A program made the position numbers and the translations under genes. From assembly GCA_016188575.1 (NCBI GenBank), contig JACPHN010000145.1:1-17065 (forward strand): a stretch of DNA of 17,065 nt, read 5' to 3'. Below, piece after piece: positions 1 to 6,516 of this stretch. The notes beneath the pieces were generated by a model. That model was not told where the DNA came from. It did not search any database and saw only the letters and a program-made list of their open reading frames with translations. Source of the DNA: Candidatus Schekmanbacteria bacterium. Lineage in GTDB: Bacteria; CSSED10-310; JACPHN01. Positions within the stretch are counted from its first letter, which is position 1. Every line of letters begins with the position of its first letter.

Positions 1-60
1 CCACTCGCTCTGAATCGTGCGTTTCGGTTTCGCCGCAACTTTTTTCCTTTTCGGACTCAC
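1..60 (-). CDS. TnpB-like protein, N-terminus only (runs off window)
   Basis: Seen: on the minus strand a GTG at 60-58 overlaps the TGA of the recombinase gene (GTGA overlap) and stays open for exactly 20 codons to the window edge. The peptide starts VSPKRKKVAAKPKR and is very lysine/arginine-rich. Known: in IS607-family elements tnpA is followed, often with overlap, by tnpB, whose product is an RNA-guided nuclease related to the Cas12 ancestor and has a basic N-terminus. Inference: this is the beginning of tnpB, made from position and composition only. No catalytic residues are in the window, so completeness cannot be judged. Confidence 0.55.
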   Translation of the reverse strand, partial: MSPKRKKVAAKPKRTIQSEW

Positions 61-764
61 CGATTCTCTTCGAGAATAGGTTTCCTTGTACTACGCGCAC
101 TTTCGGCCAGGCGGTGGAGCTGCCCAGCCAGTAGATCCTCGGCCATTTTTTTTACCGCGTTGCCATCGCGGGCTCCATAAAGCCGAGCCGCAAAGGAACT
201 GATGATGGCCAAGAGATCGTCGGCCAGTTCCTCTGTATGTTCTTTCTTTTCAGCCTCGAGTACCTCGACGCGTACGTCGAACGCGCCGAAGGTCCGCTCG
301 AGGTAGTCGTATCCAAACCGAGCAAGTCGATCTCGATACTCAACGATGACCAGGTCGATCTTACGGTCAAAGATCAAGGTTATCAGCTTTCCTAATTCAC
401 GGCGTTTCTCATTGACACCGCTTGCAACTTCGGAAAAACTTGCCACTACGTCATACTCTTTGCTGATCGCATATTCGAACAGTCGGTCCTTCTGGCGCAC
501 AAGGTTACCCATCTCGGCTTGCTTCTTGGTGCTGACACGGGCGTAGATAGCCACTCGCAACCGAGAGGCACGCCGAGTTTGCTTGCCAAGCATTTGGTCG
601 ATGACCCACTGAGGGATTCTCCGATGCCCTCCCGGCGTTTTGACCGAAGCGATCTTGCCAACACGGGCCCAAGTCCGAAGCGTGAACACGTTGACACCGA
701 GGAGTTGCGCGGCCTGCCCGGGCGTATAGCAACGCTCGGGAATCTCGACGATAGGTCTTGACAT
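57..764 (-). CDS. tnpA: IS607-family transposase, serine recombinase (TnpA)
   Basis: Catalyses excision and integration of an IS607-type element through a serine-recombinase mechanism in the cytoplasm. Seen (numbering from the upstream GTG at 782): a MerR-type helix-turn-helix at about residues 18-55 (YTPGQAAQLLGV, then GGHRR), followed by a resolvase catalytic domain opening with VAIYARVSTKKQ. The nucleophile is the serine at about residue 84. The conserved DRLARFG motif comes later. HTH first, catalytic domain second is the IS607 order, the reverse of Tn3-type resolvases. Length, about 235-241 aa, is somewhat longer than many family members. Two starts are possible, GTG at 782 and ATG at 764. 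I prefer ATG because the HTH then begins at the usual distance, but neither has a convincing ribosome site. It is followed by a tnpB-like ORF overlapping by 4 nt. The reading frame is intact and the enzyme looks functional. Confidence 0.93.
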   Translation of the reverse strand: MSRPIVEIPERCYTPGQAAQLLGVNVFTLRTWARVGKIASVKTPGGHRRIPQWVIDQMLGKQTRRASRLRVAIYARVSTKKQAEMGNLVRQKDRLFEYAISKEYDVVASFSEVASGVNEKRRELGKLITLIFDRKIDLVIVEYRDRLARFGYDYLERTFGAFDVRVEVLEAEKKEHTEELADDLLAIISSFAARLYGARDGNAVKKMAEDLLAGQLHRLAESARSTRKPILEENR

Positions 765-777
765 GCTCTCGGAGCAT
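763..777. repeat. Short inverted repeat at the tnpA start
   Basis: Seen: ATGCTC-TCG-GAGCAT, perfect 6-nt arms with a 3-nt spacer, overlapping the candidate ATG start of the recombinase. The MerR-type HTH of this protein family binds short dyads, so self-recognition or autoregulation is possible, but this is inference and a 6-nt dyad can occur by chance. Confidence 0.3.
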
Positions 778-897
778 AGCACACTGCCATTCTCGATTCA
801 ACAGCAATTATGGGTCGCGACTAGCAATCTTTGTAGCTGCTGCGATACCTCCGCGGTGTCGCTCACAGATCAGGGCGCGTTCGAGCTTGGCAAAGTG

Positions 898-1008
898 TTA
901 ATCGCGGCCAACCGGTTTCCTTTTCCGCGATCGGTGGCTACCTTCCTGGTCGCGATTTACAACCGAGGATCTCGCCTCGGCTGCGGTCAACTCCGCCGCT
1001 TGCGTCAT
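898..1008 (-). CDS. Small ORF overlapping the fic stop, possibly a truncated gene
   Basis: Seen: 36 codons on the minus strand. The ATG at 1008-1006 overlaps the Fic TGA (ATGA overlap), and a strong ribosome site, GAGGTG, lies 4 nt upstream. The peptide begins MTQAAELTAAEARSS and ends in a basic run at a TAA at 900-898. I recognise no domain. The coupling to fic and the good ribosome site suggest a genuine translation start whose original downstream part was lost, perhaps when the IS607 element inserted just beyond. It could also be a chance ORF. Confidence 0.33.
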   Translation of the reverse strand: MTQAAELTAAEARSSVVNRDQEGSHRSRKRKPVGRD

Positions 1009-2180
1009 CGCCCACCTCGATTCGTCGTCGAGTCGGTCTCGCCGTCGAGCTCATCGTGATCCGGCGCTCCCGGAAGGCGCGGCGAAGCGCCGTCGGGCGC
1101 ACGGTCCGCCACACCGAGGGCCTCATCCGCCGATCCCTCAAGCCGGACCCATTTGGCGCTTCGCCCCATGCTGAGCGGAGCAATCGCGCCATCGAGGCGC
1201 ATTTTGCGGAGGACGTGGCGCACCATATCGCGGCTGACGCCAGGGCAGTCGGTTTCGATGTCTGCAATGGAAAACGGTGCCATCCGCCGCTCCACGGCGC
1301 GGCGGATGGCGAGGGTCTTGGCGCCACGTCCAGAAAGCAGTGTTTCGACCCGCTGCTCGAACTCGTCATAGGCCCGGAGCAGCATGCCCCAGAAGTATTC
1401 GAGCCACGGAGTCACGTCGTGACCGCTCTCGTGCCAGCCGGCGGAACTGCGCTCGAGTGCTTCGTAGTAGGTCTCCTTGCTTTCTTCGACAATGCGCTCG
1501 AGGCTGATGTAGCGGCCTACCTGGTAGCCCGCCTGGTAGAGCAGCAGAAGAGTGAGCAGGCGGGCCATGCGGCCGTTGCCATCGTGAAACGGATGGATGC
1601 ACAGAAAGTCGAGGATGGCGAACGGCACGATGATGAGCGGATCGAGATCTTGCTCACGGGCACGCTGGTAGTTGTCGGCGAGCTCCGCCACCGCCGACGG
1701 CGTAGCGACCGCCGGCACCGCGCGGAAGCGAACGCGGAGCACCTCTCCGTCAGCCGCGCGGTCGACGATCTCGTTGTCGGTGGGCTTCCACCGGCCGCCG
1801 TCGCTCGGCAGGTAGCGGAGCAGCATGCGGTGGAGCTGCAAGATGACGTTGGGACTGAAGGGGATATGCGCGTGCGATTCGTGGATCAGGGCAAGCGCGT
1901 CGCGGTAGCCGGCGATCTCCTGTTCGGAGCGGTTTTGGGGGGTCGCGTTCTCGAGGACGATCGCGGCGACTCGCTTTGAGGCCGCAGTGATCCCCTCGAT
2001 GCGGTTCGATGATTCCGTTGAAGCGACGATCGCCGCTTGCCGGAGCACCTCGAGCTGCTCGGGGGCCTGGGCGACAAAGAGCTCCTGCCTGCCGCGGGCC
2101 TGGCCGAGCCGCTGGATAGAGCGTAGCTGTCGGCTCGAGTAGGTTAGGCGATGGAGATATGCCGGGTTGAGTGAGCGCAT
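1005..2180 (-). CDS. Fic-domain protein (class II type AMP transferase)
   Basis: Fic enzymes transfer AMP (or another nucleotide moiety) from a nucleotide to a hydroxyl side chain of a target protein; here the target is unknown. Seen (391 aa from ATG 2180): catalytic motif HPFHDGNGRMAR at about residues 196-207 with the essential His and the phosphate-binding GNGR. An N-terminal inhibitory motif, SxxxEG (S58, E62, G63), marks a class II, self-inhibited Fic protein. The C-terminal part (about 300-360, DIETDCPGVSRDMVRHVLRK) looks like a winged helix. I chose ATG 2180 because the 46 codons upstream overlap the promoter and do not look conserved. GGCGGAG lies upstream at a rather long 17-nt spacing. 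It stands alone between mobile elements and has its own promoter. All key residues are present. Confidence 0.93.
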   Translation of the reverse strand: MRSLNPAYLHRLTYSSRQLRSIQRLGQARGRQELFVAQAPEQLEVLRQAAIVASTESSNRIEGITAASKRVAAIVLENATPQNRSEQEIAGYRDALALIHESHAHIPFSPNVILQLHRMLLRYLPSDGGRWKPTDNEIVDRAADGEVLRVRFRAVPAVATPSAVAELADNYQRAREQDLDPLIIVPFAILDFLCIHPFHDGNGRMARLLTLLLLYQAGYQVGRYISLERIVEESKETYYEALERSSAGWHESGHDVTPWLEYFWGMLLRAYDEFEQRVETLLSGRGAKTLAIRRAVERRMAPFSIADIETDCPGVSRDMVRHVLRKMRLDGAIAPLSMGRSAKWVRLEGSADEALGVADRAPDGASPRLPGAPDHDELDGETDSTTNRGGR

Positions 2181-2226
2181 CGGAAACGGGGTAACATCTC
2201 CGCCAAACAGTGTAATTTCTTGGAGG

Positions 2227-2255
2227 AGATTACCTAGTTTACAAGCGGTCGTCAA
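2227..2255 (-). promoter_or_regulatory. Sigma70-type promoter for the fic gene
   Basis: Seen on the minus strand: TTGACG (2255-2250), a 17-nt spacer, then TAATCT (2232-2227). Both hexamers are close to consensus and the spacing is optimal. Transcription would begin near 2220, giving a leader of about 40 nt before the ATG at 2180 that includes the GGCGGAG ribosome site. Confidence 0.6.
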
Positions 2256-2407
2256 GACGGCCGCGTCGCTGCGCTCTGTAGCTGGTTCCGTAACTCGAAA
2301 ACGCCATCGGCTTTGCACCGCGCCGATGCCGCTCTGATGCGGCCCGGCAGCGCCTCTGGACAGTGCGGTGCCTCGTCGTGACTCCGCGAGACTTTGGCTA
2401 GAAAAAT

Positions 2408-3004
2408 TTGACTAGCTATCACCTCGAGGACTCTCAGGCGGCCATCAAGGGCGGTTTCACGCGGATCGTCAACTTCCAGCACCGCCAGCCGCTGGCGCGC
2501 AAGTGGGGCGACGGCACTCTCTCCTCCTCTGACGGACAGCGCTTTCCGATCTCAGTGAAGGCACGTAACGCACGCGCTCTGCCGCGCTACTTCGGGTATG
2601 GCCGGGGCCTGACGAGCTACAGTTGGACCTCGAGCGAGCTGTCGCAGTACGGCTCGAAGATCACGCCGGCGACCGACCGCGACGCCACCTACGTGCTCGA
2701 CGAGATCCTCGGCAACGAGACAGAACTGCCGCTGCTCGAGCACACGACGGACATCGCTGGCCATAAGCAACGGGTGTCGGGCACCTTCGACCTGCTCGGC
2801 CGGGTTTTCTCGCCGCGGCGCCGGGATCTCGACAAGGCGGTGCTCTACTGTTTCCCCGAGACCGACATGCGGCAGTATCCCCGCCTTAAAGGTCGCTTCA
2901 AGGGGGTGGTGAAGTCGGGAATCGTCCTCAAATACTGGACCGAGCTGTGGCGGCTGGCGGGCTCGCTGAAACTCGGCTGGGTAAGCGCCTCGCTGCTGCT
3001 GTAG
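2408..3004 (+). pseudogene. Tn3-family transposase TnpA, internal fragment
   Basis: Seen: 198 codons matching the catalytic core of Tn3-family DDE transposases. Recognisable landmarks are WGDGTLSSSDGQRFP (first catalytic Asp at about 35), the ARNARALPRYFGYGRGLTSY stretch, DEILGNETELP and EHTTDIAG (second Asp at about 115), and a final SLKLGWVSASLL. Full-length Tn3 transposases are about 1000 aa. The N-terminal two thirds and everything after SASLL are missing, so the third acidic residue (Glu) is absent and the protein cannot be active. The apparent start is a TTG just after a stop codon, and no inverted repeats typical of Tn3 ends were seen nearby. It is a relic of an older transposon insertion next to fic. 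Confidence 0.9.
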
Positions 3005-3187
3005 ATACGATCTTGTACGAACACCACGCCTGAGGATCGCGTGCTTCCGCTGCCGGAACCGCTGATCAGCTCCCCGAGAATTGGCTCTTCTCCGCCGCGA
3101 GGATCGAGCAACTCCTCGACCGAGGTGCTGGTGACCGCAGCATACACCAAGGCCTGTCAATCCTCTCGCAGGTAATACCACCAAACA
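3005..3187. other. Unassigned stretch between transposase and intron relics
   Basis: This stretch is open on both strands. On plus, the frame after the transposase stop runs to a TAA with a peptide rich in Ser and Pro. On minus, a TTG at 3150 opens a peptide beginning MVYAAVTSTSVEELLDP that runs on antisense into the transposase fragment. I recognise neither peptide, and no reverse-transcriptase motif (such as YADD) is visible. It is probably relic DNA. Confidence 0.3.
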
Positions 3188-3189
3188 GA

Positions 3190-3266
3190 GAGCCCCGTGC
3201 GGGAAATCCGCACGCTGGGTTCGGAGTGGGGAGGGGCCGGGAGCAACCGGCCCTTCCTACCCCTAT
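3190..3266 (+). ncRNA. Group II intron 3' end, domains V and VI (relic)
   Basis: Seen: 3190-3222 folds like domain V. GAGCCC pairs with GGGTTC (one G-T wobble), it contains the catalytic AGC triad, and a two-sided bulge is followed by GTGCGG-GAAAT-CCGCAC. Positions 3228-3263 fold like domain VI: GGGG/CCCC and AGG/CCT flank GGCCGG-GAGCAA-CCGGCC, with a bulged A at 3259. That A is 7 nt before a 3' end of the AY type (AT, 3265-3266), as expected for the branch point. No intron-encoded reverse transcriptase lies upstream, where a Tn3 transposase fragment is found instead, so this is a 3' remnant. The identification rests on structure by eye, without a covariance-model search. Confidence 0.72.
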
Positions 3267-3381
3267 CGCGCCGAAGCCTGCGGCGGGAAGAAGTGTAGAG
3301 GACGAAGCCGGACATTCGGCCGAGGCCCACCGCCGGACCCCGGAAACCGCCCGAGGCCGGTGCCGATGTGCATCGCCTGGA

Positions 3382-3448
3382 CCCCCCACCTCACCTCTTT
3401 CAAATACCTACCCCTGAAAGTGCTTGCGGGGAAAGGTGAGGCGGGGGG
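3382..3448. other. Long imperfect stem-loop upstream of the envelope operon
   Basis: Seen: CCCCCC-A-CCTCACC-TC-TTTC (3382-3401) pairs with GAAA-GGTGAGG-C-GGGGGG (3431-3448), giving 17 base pairs with one mismatch and a 2-nt bulge. The 29-nt loop contains a further CCCC/GGGG pairing near its edges. No T-tract follows on either strand, so it is not a typical intrinsic terminator. It lies about 170 nt before the first gene of the operon. It could be a leader element, a small palindromic repeat or the end of a mini-transposon. The rest of 3267-3621 shows no convincing gene. Confidence 0.55.
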
Positions 3449-3502
3449 ATCGCAACGCGTCCTCGAAGCTCGTCACGAGCGATCCGCGGAGCGCTTCAGC
3501 TC

Positions 3503-3531
3503 TTGACCGATGTACCCCAACCGTCTACGCT
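3503..3531 (+). promoter_or_regulatory. Possible sigma70 promoter for the seven-gene operon
   Basis: Seen: TTGACC at 3503-3508, a 17-nt spacer, then TACGCT at 3526-3531, which keeps the three most conserved positions of a -10 box. It lies about 90 nt upstream of the first start codon. The match is weak and it was chosen partly because the operon needs a promoter here. Confidence 0.3.
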
Positions 3532-3621
3532 TTAGCGACATTGATCACGCGGGAGGGCTGACACCTCCGCGCCGGGAATGATCTTCGCGCCCGCATCGCA
3601 TTATGGTTCTGGAGCATTCTT

Positions 3622-5142
3622 ATGTATCCCCACAGCCACCCCGCTCTTCGGCCGCTTTGTCTCGTCATGATCTTCACTCCGCTCGTCTTGGGCGAGCGCG
3701 AGGCGGCCGAGGCCGGCAGCGAACGAGCGGCAACGTTGGGGCGGCAATGGGACGTCGCGGTGGTCACGGGCGACAAGCTCGACGCGTTCACCGGTAAGCC
3801 CATCGGCTACGGAAGCGACGGCAGCTACCAGGGCGAGCTGTTTCTCTATTCCTACCGCGGCGGACAGATGACGCAAATTCCGTTTCAGCTCGACGAGAAG
3901 ACGACGCTCGGAGAATGGGTCAACCGCACCTACCCGGGGGGAACGGACAACGTCGCGGGTCTGGATCCCAACGACGAGCTCGCGTTTCTGACGCGCGATG
4001 TCGGCGACAAGGCTCCCGCGGGAACGTATCCAGACGAACCCGGAACGACGTACTCGTCCAGTATCGAAATCGAGGTAGCCGATGCCGGCGATCCCGATCA
4101 AAAAGGTTGGGTCTACCTCATTCGCAGTCGCAACGCCAGCTACACCGCCGGCGATCTGATCACGCACACTGGGCCGACCAACTTCAGCACGTCCGCACCT
4201 CAGGTGCGGGCCGCGGGGTATGACATCGGGTTCAATGCGCAAGCACAGCACGCCGATAGTCTCTACGATTATCTCGTAATCAAAGACGGCGCCGCGCATA
4301 GCGAGCAGCTTCTTGACAAGCTGAAGGTAAAGGGAGAAGCCAAGGTTTACATCGGCTTCGGCTGGTTACGGACGACGTTCAACGAAAACCTGCCCGAGAT
4401 CAATATCACGCTGGACGGCGTCATCGACGGGACGGTACGGGTGATCGAAACGACGACGCGGCAGATCCGCCTCGAGCTTCTCGGGGTCGAGCTCCTGAAC
4501 ACGACCGTGACCGGGACCGCCTACTTTCACCCCTGGTCCGTATCCTTCCCGCTGCCGATCGATCCAGCCGAGCTGGCAAACTCGCTGCCGGACGGGTTCA
4601 AGGAAATCCGCGTTGCGGCGACCATCGACTTCAACGAAAACGCCATCGGCAGCGTGTTTGCCAACGAGAACGCCAGCAACGTGGTGATCGACGGCAACCC
4701 GGACGACGTGCCCGCGACCATGAGCGGGTGGGCGCAGGTCATCGGGACGGCGGGCCGCATGTTCATCATGGGGAACTACTCCGTGTTCGAGGGCCTGTCG
4801 TGGTGTTACCGCGACGACAGCACGGGTACGGTCGCGCCGTGCATCGAGGGCGTCGAGGACACCGGCGATGGCGTCTACATCGGCGATACCGGCATCCACA
4901 TCGACGTCGACGCGCTGATCGCGAACCCGCCGAGCACGCCGACGAGCTTGACCATGGCCCTGTATTTTCTGCCGCCTTCGGCCAGCGACACGGGGACGTC
5001 GCTGTATGCCAAACAGGAATCGGGTCTGACAATCACCGCCGCGGCGCTGCCGGGGGTGCCAGTTGCTGGCGTCTACGGTGCGTTGATCTTGATGGCCGGT
5101 TTCTTGTACCCGCTAACGCGAATCCGCAAGACGAAGAGGTAG
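3622..5142 (+). CDS. Secreted protein of unknown function with C-terminal membrane anchor
   Basis: I do not recognise the family. Seen: 506 aa with a signal-peptide-like N-terminus (hydrophobic LCLVMIFTPLVL, about residues 12-23). A long polar extracytoplasmic part follows, rich in Asp, Gly and Thr with beta-strand-like stretches. The end (about 476-506) has a short LPGVPVAGVYG segment, a hydrophobic helix and the basic tail RIRKTKR. That tripartite tail resembles C-terminal sorting signals (CTERM/sortase-like) or a simple inner-membrane anchor. The region WCYRDDSTGTVAPC around residue 395 has two Cys that could form a disulfide. GGAG lies 7 nt before ATG 3622, which supports this start. It is first in the operon and ends 2 nt before the FadL-like gene, so a shared role at the outer membrane or cell surface is likely but unproven. 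Confidence 0.9.
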   Translation: MYPHSHPALRPLCLVMIFTPLVLGEREAAEAGSERAATLGRQWDVAVVTGDKLDAFTGKPIGYGSDGSYQGELFLYSYRGGQMTQIPFQLDEKTTLGEWVNRTYPGGTDNVAGLDPNDELAFLTRDVGDKAPAGTYPDEPGTTYSSSIEIEVADAGDPDQKGWVYLIRSRNASYTAGDLITHTGPTNFSTSAPQVRAAGYDIGFNAQAQHADSLYDYLVIKDGAAHSEQLLDKLKVKGEAKVYIGFGWLRTTFNENLPEINITLDGVIDGTVRVIETTTRQIRLELLGVELLNTTVTGTAYFHPWSVSFPLPIDPAELANSLPDGFKEIRVAATIDFNENAIGSVFANENASNVVIDGNPDDVPATMSGWAQVIGTAGRMFIMGNYSVFEGLSWCYRDDSTGTVAPCIEGVEDTGDGVYIGDTGIHIDVDALIANPPSTPTSLTMALYFLPPSASDTGTSLYAKQESGLTITAAALPGVPVAGVYGALILMAGFLYPLTRIRKTKR

Positions 5143-5144
5143 CA

Positions 5145-6506
5145 ATGGTGGAATCTGCTGTGATGCGGCCGTGCCGGCCGCGACGCGGACACGAAGAACC
5201 GGGAACTGGATCACTGGCCATGAGGGCCGGCGCGGCCGCCGTGGTCCTCTTGTTGTGGTACGGTGCGCCGCGGCCAGCGCTGGCGAGCCCCTGGGATACG
5301 TTTGGAGTCGGCACGCGCGCCGTCGGCCTCAGCGGCGCCATGGCTTCGGTCGTCGACGACTGGACCGCGGTCTATTACAACCCGGCCGGACTGACGCGGT
5401 CCGAGAACAGCTCGCTCGGCGCTGGCTACTTCTCGGTCAGCCACGACCTCGAGATCAACGGTCAGCGCGAACCGGTCAGCGCCCTCGCCGGCCCTTTCCT
5501 GGGCGCCTCCATGAAGCTCGGTGAGCGCATGGCCTTTGGCATCTCCGCGATGATCCCGGGCAGCGTCGTCAAGCTGAAGATCCTGTCGCCGGACAAGCGG
5601 AACTTCGTGATGTACGACAATCGCACGCAGCGCCTCGAGCTCATGGGAGCCGGGAGCCTCAAGCTCGCCGACATGCTGAGCGTGGGAGTCGGTTTCAAGT
5701 TTCTCGCCGATGCGCCTTTCGAAACCGGCATGCTGATTCGTCTTCCTCCGACCAAGGGTGGCGAACCTCAGTATTCCGACTTCGATGTCTACATGGAGAT
5801 CACGCCCAAAATGTCGCCGGTGGCGGGGATCATGCTCACCCCAACGGAAAACCTCGGCTTCGGGCTGACGTTTCGCGAGGAAATCTTCATGGATTTCGAC
5901 ATCCTGATCTACGCGCGGATCGAGTTCGCGGGCTTTCCCATTGACATGCCGCTCAAAGTGCGCGGCAAGATCTACCACACGCCGCGCCAGATCGTCGGCT
6001 CCACGTCGTATCGGCTGTCGGAGAACCTGCTCGCCGCGGTAGACCTGACCTGGACGCAGTGGTCCAAGTGGGAAGATCCTCGTGGTAACGTCACGGTCCT
6101 GGAGACCGAGGGCCCGCCCTCACCGGTCGGCGTGCCGATCTTCAAGGATTACCCCCGCCCGCAGTTCGACGATACCATCGTCCCGCGACTGGGGCTCGAA
6201 TGGTCGCTGTTCGAGGCCACGCGGGTGCGGGCCGGCTATCGCTTCGAGAAGTCACCGGCGCCCGAGCAGAGTGGCGAGCTGAACCTCGTTGACAATGACA
6301 AGCACGTGGTCGCGCTCGGCGGCTCAGTCGATCTCGGAGGGGACGGATCGTTCCTCCAGGGAATTGCGACTATCGGGGCGTTTGCCGAGTACGAGCTGCT
6401 GACGGACCGGACTCACACCAAATCCAGTGCCGACGACCCGGTCGGGAGCTACACGTCCGGCGGCAACGTTTTCCAGTGGGGTCTGGATCTCGTCTTGCGA
6501 TTTTAG
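5145..6506 (+). CDS. FadL-family outer-membrane transport protein
   Basis: FadL/TodX (OMPP1) barrels carry long-chain fatty acids, hydrocarbons or aromatics across the outer membrane; the substrate here is not known. Seen (453 aa): a signal peptide ending near PALAS, then the typical N-terminal segment WDTFGVGTRAVGLSGAMAS and the FadL hallmark YYNPAGL (NPAG at 79-82). The protein continues as amphipathic strands and ends WGLDLVLRF, the terminal Phe expected of a BAM substrate. Length fits the family. GAGG lies 5 nt before ATG 5145. An internal ATG at 5220 would give a more compact signal peptide (MRAGAAAVVLLLWYG) and may be the true start. The gene lies 2 nt after the preceding one and 10 nt before the diguanylate cyclase gene, so it is cotranscribed. 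Confidence 0.92.
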   Translation: MVESAVMRPCRPRRGHEEPGTGSLAMRAGAAAVVLLLWYGAPRPALASPWDTFGVGTRAVGLSGAMASVVDDWTAVYYNPAGLTRSENSSLGAGYFSVSHDLEINGQREPVSALAGPFLGASMKLGERMAFGISAMIPGSVVKLKILSPDKRNFVMYDNRTQRLELMGAGSLKLADMLSVGVGFKFLADAPFETGMLIRLPPTKGGEPQYSDFDVYMEITPKMSPVAGIMLTPTENLGFGLTFREEIFMDFDILIYARIEFAGFPIDMPLKVRGKIYHTPRQIVGSTSYRLSENLLAAVDLTWTQWSKWEDPRGNVTVLETEGPPSPVGVPIFKDYPRPQFDDTIVPRLGLEWSLFEATRVRAGYRFEKSPAPEQSGELNLVDNDKHVVALGGSVDLGGDGSFLQGIATIGAFAEYELLTDRTHTKSSADDPVGSYTSGGNVFQWGLDLVLRF

Positions 6507-6516
6507 GGGAAGAACG

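Larger units (their letters stand above)
1..897 (-). mobile_element. IS607-family insertion sequence, partial
   Basis: The element comprises the serine recombinase and the start of the tnpB-like gene. Its far end, including any guide-RNA region, lies beyond the window start. IS607 elements have no terminal inverted repeats, so the near end cannot be read directly. I place it before the stop codon at 898-900 of a short ORF that may have been interrupted by the insertion. The boundary is an estimate and could lie anywhere from about 790 to 950. Confidence 0.5.

Noticed and set aside
1056-1979. 307-codon plus-strand ORF opposite the Fic gene
   Set aside because: It is antisense to a gene with clear catalytic motifs. 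Its peptide is low in recognisable structure and reflects the GC-rich third positions of fic.
2845-3150. 101-codon minus-strand ORF (MVYAAVTSTSVEELLDP)
   Set aside because: Half is antisense to the Tn3 transposase, the start is TTG and I recognise no family. The first 50 residues look fairly protein-like, so it is only noted under the unassigned stretch.
3196-3253. Two adjacent hairpins read as intrinsic terminators
   Set aside because: No T-tract follows either. Their sizes, the AGC triad and the branch-point A fit group II intron domains V and VI much better.
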